This document shows, one piece after another, positions 8,782 to 18,203 of a stretch of 64,000 nt of DNA. The notes under the pieces are model-generated. The model was given only the letters and a program-made list of their open reading frames with translations. It had not been told where the DNA came from and ran no database searches. The translations under genes and the position numbers were made by a program. The stretch spans positions 1-64,000 of the forward strand of contig JAVBYI010000004.1 in the NCBI GenBank assembly GCA_030824115.1. Direction: 5' to 3'. Each line of letters starts with the position of its first letter. Position 1 is the stretch's first letter. The stretch is from Rhodocyclaceae bacterium (GTDB lineage Bacteria; Pseudomonadota; Gammaproteobacteria; Burkholderiales; Rhodocyclaceae).

Positions 8782-9720
8782 TTAGTGTGGCTTTAAGGCG
8801 GCCGCACGTGCCTTGCGGCCCATGACCGGTTTCTTGACGGCTTCTTCGGCTTCCTCCGGCATTGGCAGGATCTTGCGCGTGCCGAGCACCAGCACCTGGC
8901 CATGACGCTCAACCCCGGCGAGCGGTACGCATTCGATGCGCGCGAAGGAAAAGGAATTGTCGCGGTCGATGCTGGTCACGCGTGCCACCGGTAGGCCCGG
9001 CAGATAGATGCCGTCAAGGCCCGAGGTGACGAGCGTATCGCCCGGCTGCACATCGGCGTTGGCCGGCAGAAATTTCAGTTCCATGGTGCCGCTGCCGGCC
9101 CCGGCGAGCACGGCGCGCAGACCGTTACGGCCGACCTGCACCGGAATCGCCTGGTTCTTGTCGGTGAGCAAGGTCACTTCGCTTGTGAGCGGGAAGACGC
9201 GCGTCACCTGACCGATGACACCGAGATCGTCGATGACCGCCTGGCCCACCTCGACTTCATGGCTACTGCCGCGATCGACGATGATGCGCCGGGAAAACGG
9301 ATCGCGCGCGGCATACAGGACATCGGCCGCGCGGGCGGGCACGTCGAGTTTTTCCTGCATCTCAAGCAGGGCGCGCAGGCGCAAATTCTCGTTGTCGAGG
9401 TGGGCCTGGCGCAGCAGCAGGTTGGCCTGCGCCAGTTGGCGTTTGCGCAGCTCGGCGTTTTCCTGTTGCAGGCTGGTCAGGTTGGCAAAGTAGCTGCCCG
9501 CATCGCTGGCCCCTTCAACCGGCAGCAACACGGCCTTCTGTACCGGCCACATCAGGGTGGCAATCATCAGGCGGGTGGACTCAAGGGTGCGGTAGCGCAA
9601 ATCGGCCACCAGCAGCAACAGGGCGAGCGAGACGAAGAGCATCAGTTGCGCAAGCGGTGCCGGGCCCCGTTTGAAAAACGGCGGCGGCGAATGGCCAATG
9701 TGACCACCGGCAGGCATCAA
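8782..9720 (-). CDS. mreC: Rod shape-determining protein MreC
   Basis: MreC is a bitopic periplasmic scaffold that activates PBP2. The 312-residue protein has one membrane helix (LAQLMLFVSLALLLLVADL), a coiled coil (about residues 75-130, rich in LxQxxAELRKRQL-type heptads), and the beta-domain signature VIDDLGVIGQVTRVFPLTSEV followed by TSGLDGIYLPGLPVARV. A basic C-terminal tail extends past the beta domain. It starts 97 bases after mreB; that gap contains a short hairpin. Confidence 0.95.
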   Translation of the reverse strand: MMPAGGHIGHSPPPFFKRGPAPLAQLMLFVSLALLLLVADLRYRTLESTRLMIATLMWPVQKAVLLPVEGASDAGSYFANLTSLQQENAELRKRQLAQANLLLRQAHLDNENLRLRALLEMQEKLDVPARAADVLYAARDPFSRRIIVDRGSSHEVEVGQAVIDDLGVIGQVTRVFPLTSEVTLLTDKNQAIPVQVGRNGLRAVLAGAGSGTMELKFLPANADVQPGDTLVTSGLDGIYLPGLPVARVTSIDRDNSFSFARIECVPLAGVERHGQVLVLGTRKILPMPEEAEEAVKKPVMGRKARAAALKPH

Positions 9721-9817
9721 GGCAGCGGACTCCCCGGTTGATTAGGCGAAAGAATGCAGGACGGGTACGCCCAGTCAGTCAACTGGCGCACCATCTGGAA
9801 GACTACCGGAGCCGCGC
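9721..9817. other. mreB-mreC spacer with small hairpin
   Basis: This 97-base gap is the only sizeable spacer inside the mreBCD-mrdAB run. It contains GCCCAGT (9769-9775) facing ACTGGC (9782-9787), a 6 bp stem with a bulged C. No T-run follows in the mreB direction. An RNA processing or attenuation role that sets MreB above MreC would fit, but nothing in the sequence proves it. Confidence 0.3.
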
Positions 9818-10993
<1,176 letters not shown>

Positions 10994-11009
10994 TTAATCC
11001 CGAAAAATC

Positions 11010-11297
11010 ATGTCCTTGAGTTTGGACGATGTCAGCCGCATCGCGCGCTTGGCACGCATCGAAATTTCCTCTGCCGAAGCCGAGCGTACGCGCGACCAGC
11101 TGAATGGCATCCTCGCCTTCGTCGCTCAGTTGCAGGCTGTCAATACGGATGGCATCGCGCCGATGGCCCATGCCGTCGATGTGGTGCAGCGCTTGCGCCC
11201 GGATACAGTCACCGAGCCGGATCGCCGCGATGCTTTCCAGGCGATTGCACCCGAGACCGAGGCTGGGCTGTATCTGGTGCCGAAGGTGATCGAATGA
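11010..11297 (+). CDS. gatC: Aspartyl/glutamyl-tRNA amidotransferase subunit C
   Basis: GatC stabilises GatA within the GatCAB complex, which converts Glu-tRNA(Gln) and Asp-tRNA(Asn) to their amide forms. The 95-residue protein has the family opening [18 protein letters not shown], followed by a helical segment and the C-terminal [27 protein letters not shown]. It overlaps gatA by 4 bases. Length is normal. Divergence from mreB is a common betaproteobacterial arrangement. Confidence 0.96.
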   Translation: MSLSLDDVSRIARLARIEISSAEAERTRDQLNGILAFVAQLQAVNTDGIAPMAHAVDVVQRLRPDTVTEPDRRDAFQAIAPETEAGLYLVPKVIE

Positions 11298-12748
11298 TCA
11301 ATGCTTCCCTGAAAGAACTCGCTGCTGCATTGGCAGAGAAAAAGATTTCCAGCGTCGAACTGACGACGCTGTTCCTTGACCGTATCGAACAGCACAACCC
11401 GAACCTCAATGCCTTCGTGACGGTTGATCGCGCGAGGGCGCTTGCTGCCGCGCACGCCGCAGATCAAAAAGTCGGCGCTGAGCGGACGGCACTGACAGGT
11501 ATTCCCCTTGCCCACAAGGACATCTTCTGCGCCGAAGGCTGGCGTACCACCTGCGGTTCGAAGATGCTCGGTAACTTTACGTCGCCCTACGATGCCCATG
11601 TTGTCGAGCAGATGAATGCGGCCGGCATGGTGACGCTGGGCAAGTGCAACATGGACGAGTTTGCGATGGGCTCGTCGAACGAAACCTCTTTCTTCGGCAC
11701 GGTGAGAAATCCGTGGGATACCGCTTGCGTGCCCGGCGGTTCCTCGGGTGGTTCGGCCGCCGCGATTGCTGCGCGTCTGGCACCGGCAGCGACCGGCACG
11801 GATACCGGCGGCTCGATCCGCCAGCCGGCCGCGCTGTGTGGTCTGACCGGCATCAAGCCGACCTATGGCGTGGTGTCGCGCTACGGCATGATCGCCTTTG
11901 CCTCCTCGCTCGATCAGGGCGGGCCGATGGCCAAGTCGGCCGAGGACTGCGCGTTGCTGCTGAATGCGATGGCTGGTTTCGATCCGCGCGATTCGACTTC
12001 GCTGGAACGTCCTGCTGAGGATTACTGCCGTGATCTGGACAAGCCGTTGGCTGGCTTGCGCATTGGGCTACCGAAGGAATTCTTTGGCGCCGGCATGGAC
12101 GATGGCGTGCGTGTGGTGGTCGAGGCCGCGCTGGCCGAATATCGCAAGCTGGGCGCCATTACCGTCGAGGTCTCGCTGCCCAATTCCGGCCTGTCGGTGC
12201 CCGCCTACTACGTGATCGCGCCGGCCGAAGCCAGCTCCAACCTGTCGCGTTTCGATGGCGTGCGTTATGGCCATCGTGCCGCTGACTACGGCGACCTCAA
12301 TGACATGTACGCGAAGAGCCGCGCCGAGGGGTTCGGCGATGAGGTCAAGCGCCGCATCCTGATCGGTGCCTACGTGCTTTCGCATGGCTATTACGACGCT
12401 TACTACCTCAAGGCGCAGAAGATTCGCCGTCTCATCGCCGCCGACTTTTCGACTGCCTTCAAGGATTGCGATGTGATCATGGGGCCGACGGCGCCCTCGG
12501 TGGCCTTCAAGTTTGGCGAAAAGAGCGCCGATCCGGTGCAGATGTATCTGTCCGACATCTACACGATTGCGGTCAACCTTGCCGGCCTGCCGGGCATGTC
12601 GATCCCTTGCGGTTTTGATCGCGATCTTCCCGTTGGCCTGCAACTGATCGGCCCCTGGTTCGGCGAGGCGCAGATGCTGAATGTGGCGCATCGCTACCAG
12701 CAGGCAACCGACTGGCATCGGCGCATGCCGGCTGCGTTTGCGGGATGA
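11294..12748 (+). CDS. gatA: Aspartyl/glutamyl-tRNA amidotransferase subunit A
   Basis: GatA is the glutaminase subunit that supplies ammonia to GatB. The 484-residue amidase shows the Ser-cisSer-Lys machinery: catalytic lysine in IPLAHKDIF, and serines in [11 protein letters not shown] and [12 protein letters not shown]. The MSIPCGF and GLQLIGPWF segments near the end are also typical. Residues 59-66 (KVGAERTA), just ahead of [10 protein letters not shown], are encoded by a copy of the dispersed 24 bp repeat. They sit in a surface region that varies between species. The gene overlaps gatC and the following lipoprotein gene by 4 bases each. Confidence 0.97.
   Translation: MINASLKELAAALAEKKISSVELTTLFLDRIEQHNPNLNAFVTVDRARALAAAHAADQKVGAERTALTGIPLAHKDIFCAEGWRTTCGSKMLGNFTSPYDAHVVEQMNAAGMVTLGKCNMDEFAMGSSNETSFFGTVRNPWDTACVPGGSSGGSAAAIAARLAPAATGTDTGGSIRQPAALCGLTGIKPTYGVVSRYGMIAFASSLDQGGPMAKSAEDCALLLNAMAGFDPRDSTSLERPAEDYCRDLDKPLAGLRIGLPKEFFGAGMDDGVRVVVEAALAEYRKLGAITVEVSLPNSGLSVPAYYVIAPAEASSNLSRFDGVRYGHRAADYGDLNDMYAKSRAEGFGDEVKRRILIGAYVLSHGYYDAYYLKAQKIRRLIAADFSTAFKDCDVIMGPTAPSVAFKFGEKSADPVQMYLSDIYTIAVNLAGLPGMSIPCGFDRDLPVGLQLIGPWFGEAQMLNVAHRYQQATDWHRRMPAAFAG
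11467..11490 (+). repeat. Dispersed 24 bp repeat, copy inside gatA
   Basis: Reads AAAAGTCGGCGCTGAG then CGGACGGC. It differs from the consensus only in the variable core, and in gatA encodes K-V-G-A-E-R-T-A. Confidence 0.75.
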
Positions 12749-13269
12749 ACTGGTTACGGATACTGACGGTGCTGGGCGTGACGACGCTGGTCGGCTGCGC
12801 CACACCGGCACCTGTTTCGCCGCCTGCAGCAGCGGTTATTGCCGAACCGCCTCCTCCCGCCCAGCCGGCACTGCGCAGGGACACGCTTAAACATCTGGCC
12901 AATCGCAATCTCAAGCCGATCGAATCGCGCCCGCTGAACGCCAAGGCGAGTTGTGGATTCCGCGATCCGACCGGTTACCGCGGACGGCTGAAACTGGATG
13001 TCAAGGAAGCCAGTGTTAGCCGTTTCGAAGCAAATGTGGATGTGCCGAAGCATGGCAGTTGCAGTTTCAACCTGAAGGATTTCCAGCAGACCGATCGTTT
13101 GCCGAATGTGGTGTTGGCGGCGAAGAAGGGCGATTGCAAGGTATCGCTGTGGGAGCAGGAACATCAGGTGACGGTGGCATTCCGTGATTGCCGGGCCGAA
13201 TGCAGCGGCAATTCAGTCGAATATCTCTGGCCCATTCTGGTCGATAACCGGAAGGGCAGTTGTTCATGA
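12745..13269 (+). CDS. Cysteine-rich predicted lipoprotein between gatA and gatB
   Basis: I do not recognise a named family. The 174-residue product begins with a signal peptide ending in a lipobox (TTLVGCATP), so it is probably lipid-anchored. A Pro/Ala-rich linker follows, then a compact domain from about residue 65 with seven cysteines (in [26 protein letters not shown] and the terminal GSCS). Paired disulfides in the periplasm are likely. The start overlaps gatA by 4 bases and gatB follows 10 bases later, so it is co-transcribed with the amidotransferase genes without an obvious functional link. Confidence 0.75.
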   Translation: MNWLRILTVLGVTTLVGCATPAPVSPPAAAVIAEPPPPAQPALRRDTLKHLANRNLKPIESRPLNAKASCGFRDPTGYRGRLKLDVKEASVSRFEANVDVPKHGSCSFNLKDFQQTDRLPNVVLAAKKGDCKVSLWEQEHQVTVAFRDCRAECSGNSVEYLWPILVDNRKGSCS

Positions 13270-13279
13270 AGGATGACGT

Positions 13280-14725
13280 ATGACGTGGGAAGTCGTGATT
13301 GGGCTGGAAACGCATGCCCAACTGCAAACAAAATCAAAAATCTTTTCCGGTGCCAGTACGGCCTTCGGCGCCGAACCGAATCGTCAGGCCTGCGCGGTTG
13401 ATATCGCGCTGCCCGGCGTGCTGCCGGTGCTCAACCGCGAAGCGGTGGTTTGCGCGATCAAGTTCGGCCTCGCCATTGGTGCAGAGATTGCGCCGCGCTC
13501 GATCTTCGCGCGCAAGAACTACTTCTACCCTGACCTGCCGAAGGGCTACCAGATCAGCCAGTTCGAGATTCCCGTCGTGTCGGGTGGCGGGCTGACCATC
13601 ACTGTCGGCGCTGGCGAGACGGCCTATGAGAAGTTCGTGCATCTGACGCGCGCCCATCTCGAAGAGGATGCCGGCAAGTCGCTGCATGAGGATTTCCACG
13701 GCAAGACCGGCATCGATCTGAACCGTGCTGGCACGCCGTTGCTGGAGATCGTCACCGAGCCTGATATGTGCTCCAGTACCGAAGCGGTCGCCTATGCCAA
13801 GGCGCTGCACTCGCTGGTGACATGGATCGGCATTTGCGACGGCAACATGCAGGAAGGCAGTTTCCGCTGCGACGCCAACGTGTCGGTACGTCGTCCCGGT
13901 GCTCCGCTTGGCACGCGCCGCGAGATCAAGAATCTCAACTCCTTCCGCTTCCTGCAGCAGGCCATCGACTACGAGATTCAATGGCAGATCAACGAGATCG
14001 AGGAGGGCCGCAAGATTCAGCAGGCCACCGTGCTGTTCGATCCCGACACGGGCGAGACGCGTTCGATGCGCAGCAAGGAAGATGCGCACGACTACCGCTA
14101 CTTCCCCGACCCTGATTTGCTGCCGCTCGAGATCAAGGCCGACTGGATTGCCGAAGTGAAAGCAGGCTTGCCCGAGTTGCCGCAAGCTATGCAGGCACGC
14201 TTTCAGTCGGATTACGGCCTGTCGGCCTACGATGCCGCAACACTGGCAGTCACGCGTTCTAGCGCACAGTTTTTCGAGGAAACCGTCAACGTTGCTGGCA
14301 AGGAGAATGCGAAGGCTTGTGCCAACTGGGTGATGGGCGAACTGGCGGCACGCCTGAACCGTGACGAGAAAGACATCTCGGCCAGCCCGATTGCTGCGGC
14401 GCAACTGGCTGGCATGGTCAAACGCATCGCCGACGGCACCCTGTCCTCCAAGCTCGCCAAGGAAGTGTTTGAAGCGCTATGGAGCGGTGAGGGCCAGGAC
14501 GCTGATGCGATCATCGAAGCGCGCGGTCTCAAGCAGGTTTCCGATGCGTCAGCAATCGAACCGATCATTGACGAGGTACTGGCCGCCAACCCGAAGTCGG
14601 TCGAGGAATTCCGTGCTGGCAAGGACAAGGCTTTTAATGCACTGGTCGGTCAGATCATGAAAGCGACCAAAGGCAAAGCCAACCCGCAGCAGGTGAATGA
14701 GCTGCTGAAGAGGAAGCTGAGTTAA
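13280..14725 (+). CDS. gatB: Aspartyl/glutamyl-tRNA amidotransferase subunit B
   Basis: GatB is the kinase and amidotransferase subunit that binds the mischarged tRNA. The 481-residue protein opens with the signature [20 protein letters not shown]. It carries [16 protein letters not shown], the conserved DFNRAG-type stretch ([19 protein letters not shown]) and [17 protein letters not shown]-terminal YqeY/GatB tail domain (from about residue 330) ends in [13 protein letters not shown]. Length is standard. A 24 bp repeat copy begins directly behind the TAA stop. Confidence 0.97.
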   Translation: MTWEVVIGLETHAQLQTKSKIFSGASTAFGAEPNRQACAVDIALPGVLPVLNREAVVCAIKFGLAIGAEIAPRSIFARKNYFYPDLPKGYQISQFEIPVVSGGGLTITVGAGETAYEKFVHLTRAHLEEDAGKSLHEDFHGKTGIDLNRAGTPLLEIVTEPDMCSSTEAVAYAKALHSLVTWIGICDGNMQEGSFRCDANVSVRRPGAPLGTRREIKNLNSFRFLQQAIDYEIQWQINEIEEGRKIQQATVLFDPDTGETRSMRSKEDAHDYRYFPDPDLLPLEIKADWIAEVKAGLPELPQAMQARFQSDYGLSAYDAATLAVTRSSAQFFEETVNVAGKENAKACANWVMGELAARLNRDEKDISASPIAAAQLAGMVKRIADGTLSSKLAKEVFEALWSGEGQDADAIIEARGLKQVSDASAIEPIIDEVLAANPKSVEEFRAGKDKAFNALVGQIMKATKGKANPQQVNELLKRKLS

Positions 14726-14748
14726 AAAGTCGGCGTTGGCAGGACGGC
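14725..14748 (+). repeat. Dispersed 24 bp repeat, intergenic copy after gatB
   Basis: Reads AAAAGTCGGCGTTGGC then AGGACGGC, starting on the last base of the gatB TAA. It fills the 22-base gap between two convergent genes, and its last C is the final base of the convergent gene's stop codon. This copy is in a non-coding position, so protein selection cannot explain it. Confidence 0.85.
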
Positions 14749-15365
14749 TACTTTGTCCCGGTTAACTCGCGGTAGCGCTTCTTGTCGGCTTCGAAGCGCA
14801 CCTTGACGGCTTCGATGTCGGCATCCTTCTGCTGCAAGGCTTTCTGCTGGGCCGCAATCTCGGCCTCGTTATCCCTGATCTGGCTTTGTAGATTGGCCGG
14901 TGCCGGCTTCTTCGTATAGAACTCTTTTTCCTGATCGAGCTTGAGCTTCTTTTTCTCGGCCGCGTCGAGGCGATTCTTGGCTTGCTCGGCATTCTTCTCG
15001 ATTTCGGCAATGGCGCGATCGCGTGCCTTATCGATGTCCTTTTCGGTGGTGTAGCTATCCTTGAGGGCACGATCGCGGCGTGCCATCTCCTCGGCCTTTT
15101 TCTTTTCTTCGACGGCGCGTACTTTTTCGGCTTCGCGGGCGGCAAGTTCCTCTTGTGTCAATGGACGTTCGACATCGCGGGCCACGCCGCCCTTGTCGAA
15201 AACCTTTCTGGCCTTGTCAAGGCATTGTGCAGGTGCGGGGTCGCCGCAGCTACGCTTGCCATTGACCTCGCAGCAGGTGATCTTGGCCGCAGCGGGGAGA
15301 GAAAATGCGATACCGAGCAGCAGGGCGAGTGTGGTCGTCGAAAAAGTGGACAATTTAGGCAACAC
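14748..15365 (-). CDS. Exported coiled-coil protein of unknown function
   Basis: The product has a signal peptide (TTTLALLLGIAFSLPAAA) followed by a small cysteine-containing segment KITCCEVNGKRSCGDPAPAQC that resembles a divergent DUF4124 motif. A long charged coiled coil of about 150 residues, rich in Glu, Lys and Ala, follows. I chose the GTG at 15365, which overlaps the end of pyrE by 11 bases; a TTG at 15362 is equally possible. The in-frame ATG at 15428 would add 21 residues that precede the signal peptide and is unlikely. The gene follows pyrE and is convergent with gatB. It is probably periplasmic; function unknown. Confidence 0.75.
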   Translation of the reverse strand: MLPKLSTFSTTTLALLLGIAFSLPAAAKITCCEVNGKRSCGDPAPAQCLDKARKVFDKGGVARDVERPLTQEELAAREAEKVRAVEEKKKAEEMARRDRALKDSYTTEKDIDKARDRAIAEIEKNAEQAKNRLDAAEKKKLKLDQEKEFYTKKPAPANLQSQIRDNEAEIAAQQKALQQKDADIEAVKVRFEADKKRYRELTGTK

Positions 15366-16002
15366 CGTAGGTCTCCCGATAGCGGCGCACGGCCGCGAGG
15401 TTTTGTTCCAGCGCCGGCTGACCGGCAAGATAGGTGATCACATCGGTCAAGCGGGCGACGGCAATCACCGGCATGCCGAGCGACTGTTCCACTTCCTGTA
15501 CGGCTGACAGCGTGCCTGTGCCGCGTTCCTGACGGTCGATGGCGATGGCGACCCCAGCGGGCGTGGCGCCGCCCGCACGGATGATGTCGACCGATTCGCG
15601 TACCGACGTACCGGCCGAGATGACATCGTCGACGATCAGGACGCGACCGGCGAGCGGTGCGCCGATCAGCGTGCCGCCCTCGCCGTGATCCTTGGCTTCC
15701 TTGCGGTTGAAGGCAAACGGGAAGTTGTGGCCGCGTGCCGCAAGCGCCATGACAATGGCAGCGACCAGCGGAATGCCCTTGTAGGCCGGGCCGAACAACA
15801 TGTCGATCCGAATCTTCGAGGCGAGGATGGCGTCGGCGTAAAAGTTGGCCAGCTTCGACAGGGAGTCGCCATCGTTGAACAGGCCGGCATTGAAGAAGTA
15901 GGGCGAGAGCCGCCCGGCCTTGGTCTTGAACTCGCCGAAGCGCAAAACACCTTTCGCAGAGGCGAAGGCAACAAAATCCTGACTAAAATCAGTGGCATTC
16001 AT
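15355..16002 (-). CDS. pyrE: Orotate phosphoribosyltransferase
   Basis: PyrE joins orotate to PRPP to form OMP, the fifth step of pyrimidine synthesis. The 215-residue protein has the PRPP-binding signature VLIVDDVISAGTSVRE, the catalytic-loop lysines in FAFNRKEAKDHGEGG, and the N-terminal GRLSPYFFNAGLF. The start is 16 bases from the divergent exonuclease gene, so promoters must overlap the coding ends. Other pyrimidine genes (pyrR, pyrB, pyrC') lie 43 kb away in this window. Confidence 0.97.
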   Translation of the reverse strand: MNATDFSQDFVAFASAKGVLRFGEFKTKAGRLSPYFFNAGLFNDGDSLSKLANFYADAILASKIRIDMLFGPAYKGIPLVAAIVMALAARGHNFPFAFNRKEAKDHGEGGTLIGAPLAGRVLIVDDVISAGTSVRESVDIIRAGGATPAGVAIAIDRQERGTGTLSAVQEVEQSLGMPVIAVARLTDVITYLAGQPALEQNLAAVRRYRETYGVA

Positions 16003-16018
16003 AGTGAAATCATTTTAC

Positions 16019-16813
16019 ATGCTGCGTATCGTTACATTGAACCTTAACGGCATCCGCTCGGCTACCCGCAAGGGTTGGCTCGACTGGTTGGCGATACAGG
16101 ATGCCGACATTGTCTGCGTGCAGGAATTGAAGGCGCAGGCGAGTGATCTGCCAGAAGAAACGCGCTTCCCCGGCGGCACGATGACGGGTTATTTCCATTA
16201 CGCCGAAAAAAAGGGCTATAGCGGTGTCGGGCTGTATGCGCGCCGTTCCCCCGACCGTGTCATCGAAGGCATTGGCAATCCCGAATTCGATGCCGAGGGC
16301 CGCTATCTGCGAGCTGACTGGCCGGGATTGTCGGTGATTTCCCTGTACGTGCCGTCGGGTTCCTCCTCGCCCGAGCGTCAGGAAGCCAAGTTTCGCTTCA
16401 TGGACATCTTTTATCCCTGCCTGTCCGCCCTAATGGATGAATCGCGTGCGACCGGACGTGAGTTCATCATCTGCGCCGACTGGAATATTGCTCCAACCCA
16501 GCAGGATTTGAAGAACTGGAAGTCGAACCAGAAGAATTCCGGCTTCCTGCCCGAGGAGCGCGACTGGATGACCCGGGTCAAGGCCGAACTTGGCTGGGTG
16601 GATGCCTATCGGACACTTTATCCGACCGAAGAGGGTGAGGCTTACACTTGGTGGTCGAATCGTGGCCAGGCTTGGGCGAAGAACGTGGGTTGGCGGATCG
16701 ATTACCAGTTGGCGACGCCCGGCATTGCCGCTACCGTTGCTGAAGCGCAGGTTTTTAAAGACGCACGCTTTTCAGACCATGCGCCCTTGATCATCGACTA
16801 CGCCTGGCCTTGA
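16019..16813 (+). CDS. xth: Exodeoxyribonuclease III / AP endonuclease
   Basis: This 264-residue protein belongs to the exonuclease III/APE1 family and cleaves DNA at abasic sites during base-excision repair. Motifs seen are LNLNGIRSA (metal site), DADIVCVQELKAQ (metal-binding Glu), CADWNIAPTQQD (Asp-Trp-Asn) and the terminal SDHAPLIIDY catalytic Asp-His. I chose ATG at 16019 (MLRIVTLNLNG) because the family starts at this beta strand. An ATG 27 bases upstream would add nine unrelated residues. Divergent from pyrE. Confidence 0.93.
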   Translation: MLRIVTLNLNGIRSATRKGWLDWLAIQDADIVCVQELKAQASDLPEETRFPGGTMTGYFHYAEKKGYSGVGLYARRSPDRVIEGIGNPEFDAEGRYLRADWPGLSVISLYVPSGSSSPERQEAKFRFMDIFYPCLSALMDESRATGREFIICADWNIAPTQQDLKNWKSNQKNSGFLPEERDWMTRVKAELGWVDAYRTLYPTEEGEAYTWWSNRGQAWAKNVGWRIDYQLATPGIAATVAEAQVFKDARFSDHAPLIIDYAWP

Positions 16814-16865
16814 TTGCCTGTGAGACAATGGCAGCATCATTCGATTCGTGTACCCGTGTTAATCC

Positions 16866-16871
16866 AAGGAG
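16866..16871 (+). promoter_or_regulatory. Strong ribosome-binding site of the DUF883 gene
   Basis: AAGGAG lies six bases before the ATG at 16878, giving near-ideal spacing. It fixes the start of the DUF883 gene and suggests high translation of the first gene in this stress-type cluster. Confidence 0.7.
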
Positions 16872-16877
16872 CAAAAA

Positions 16878-17189
16878 ATGACTGAAATGACCGATGTCAG
16901 CAAAGAGAAACTGATCAGCGATTTCAAGGTGGTGGTTGCCGATGCGGAAGAGTTGCTGCGCGCCACGGCTAATCAGGCTGGCGACAAGGCTTCCGAATTG
17001 CGCGGCAAGATCCAGGGCCGTCTGGCCGATGCCAAAGTGCGTTTGGCCGATGCCGAAGCCGCTGTGGTCGACAAGGCCAAGCTGGTGGGCCGCGCCGCTG
17101 ATGATTATGTCAATGACAACCCTTGGCGTTCCGTCGGTGTGGCTGCCGGGATCGGCTTCATCGTTGGCCTGCTGATCGGCCGTCGTTGA
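16878..17189 (+). CDS. yqjD: DUF883 (YqjD/ElaB-type) membrane-anchored protein
   Basis: This 103-residue protein resembles YqjD/ElaB, small tail-anchored inner-membrane proteins reported to bind ribosomes in stationary phase. It is a long amphipathic helix rich in Ala, Asp and Lys. The family RAADDYVNDNPWRSVGVAAG motif leads into a single C-terminal membrane helix that ends in GRR. It is the first gene of a plus-strand set with overlapping YqjE- and YqjK-like genes, matching the yqjCDEK arrangement of enterobacteria. Confidence 0.9.
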   Translation: MTEMTDVSKEKLISDFKVVVADAEELLRATANQAGDKASELRGKIQGRLADAKVRLADAEAAVVDKAKLVGRAADDYVNDNPWRSVGVAAGIGFIVGLLIGRR

Positions 17190-17578
17190 TTCAATCGCCC
17201 GGGCTTCTCGCTTCCCTGCGCGGCTTTGCGACCACCTCGGTCGCCTTGCTGCGCACGCGGCTTGCGCTGCTCAAGGTCGAAGCGCAGGAGGAGGCCGACC
17301 GCCTGATCGGCCTACTGTTGTGGGGGGTTGTCGCCACGCTGCTGGGGGTTGCCGGTCTGGTCTTCCTCGCCGTGTGGCTGACGGTGTTGTTTTGGGATGA
17401 CCATCGCTTGTTGGCGCTGGGCATCTTTACCGCAGTATTTCTCGGCGGCGCCGCCTTTGCCATATCGAGCGTGCTTCGATTGGCGCGTCAGGGTTCGCAA
17501 CTCTTTGCGGCGAGCCTGGCCGAATTGCGGCGCGATGAGGCCGCACTGTCTGACTCTCCCCACGAGCGGCGTCCATGA
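17186..17578 (+). CDS. yqjE: YqjE-like phage-holin-family membrane protein
   Basis: The product has two membrane helices (GLLLWGVVATLLGVAGLVFLAVW and LLALGIFTAVFLGGAAFAI) flanked by charged ends, as in YqjE-type proteins of the phage holin 3_6 superfamily. I chose the TTG at 17186, which overlaps the TGA of the preceding gene and gives about 130 residues starting just before SPGLLASLRG. The upstream ATG at 17123 would translate through the DUF883 gene in another frame and adds nonsense residues. Its function in the inner membrane is unknown. Confidence 0.8.
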   Translation: MIQSPGLLASLRGFATTSVALLRTRLALLKVEAQEEADRLIGLLLWGVVATLLGVAGLVFLAVWLTVLFWDDHRLLALGIFTAVFLGGAAFAISSVLRLARQGSQLFAASLAELRRDEAALSDSPHERRP

Positions 17579-17892
17579 GTCGTGCCGTTGCGCATGCGCT
17601 TGAAAAACAGCGTCTGCAGTTTGCGTCGGCCGAACAGCGTGACCGCCTGATCCAGCATGCGGCAGGCGTAGTACCACTTTTTGAAGTGGCCGATCGGGTG
17701 CAGGATGGCGCACGCTGGGTGCAGCGTTACCCCGAGGTCGTGGTGGGTGGGCTGGCAATGGTGGCGGCGGCACGACCACGTGCCCGCCAATTTCTGTGGC
17801 GCTGGGCAAGACGTAGCTTTGTTGCCTGGAAACTGTGGCGCAATGGATTGCGCTGGCTTGAGCAGAAGCCTTCACAATCTCACGCTGCATAA
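17575..17892 (+). CDS. YqjK-like protein
   Basis: This 105-residue basic protein overlaps the YqjE-like gene by 4 bases. It has an amphipathic N-terminal helix (EKQRLQFASAEQRDRL), a short hydrophobic stretch VVVGGLAMVAAA and an Arg/Trp-rich tail. That profile and position fit the YqjK-like family. No catalytic residues are visible. It is likely an inner-membrane-associated accessory of the YqjD/E pair. Confidence 0.7.
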   Translation: MSRAVAHALEKQRLQFASAEQRDRLIQHAAGVVPLFEVADRVQDGARWVQRYPEVVVGGLAMVAAARPRARQFLWRWARRSFVAWKLWRNGLRWLEQKPSQSHAA

Positions 17893-18203
17893 TGGGCCGC
17901 CGTTTTTCGCCGCCAATCGTGCGCAACATGCTCGATGCACAACAGCGCGAGCGCCAGCAGATCACGCGCGAACTGACCAAGATCAAAGGGCTGATGCCGC
18001 TGCTGATGAAGCGGCGCAATGGCGGCCGCTGGAGTATCGATGAGCGGCATGAGCTGATCGAGCAGTTGCACGCTTTCGCCCACCTTTCTCCCTACTTCGT
18101 GGTACTGGTGATGCCCGGTTCGTTCATGTTGCTACCGGCACTGGCTTGGTGGCTCGACCGCCGCCGCGGCCAACGCGCTACAGACCCAGGCAAACATATT
18201 TGA
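17892..18203 (+). CDS. Small membrane protein, LETM1-like segment
   Basis: A 103-residue protein starting on the last base of the previous gene. The N-terminal half is charged and helical. The C-terminal half has one strong hydrophobic segment, YFVVLVMPGSFMLLPALAWW, ending in basic LDRRRGQR. The Pro-Gly-Ser/Leu-Leu-Pro-Ala pattern is reminiscent of the membrane segment of LETM1-like proteins, but that is only a resemblance. The 3' end overlaps the convergent gabD gene by 26 bases. Function unknown. Confidence 0.7.
   Translation: MGRRFSPPIVRNMLDAQQRERQQITRELTKIKGLMPLLMKRRNGGRWSIDERHELIEQLHAFAHLSPYFVVLVMPGSFMLLPALAWWLDRRRGQRATDPGKHI

Noticed and set aside
12428-12454. Repeat-like word in gatA ([10 protein letters not shown])
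   Set aside because: The six-base core differs and the peptide is a normal conserved GatA segment, so it was not counted as a copy.
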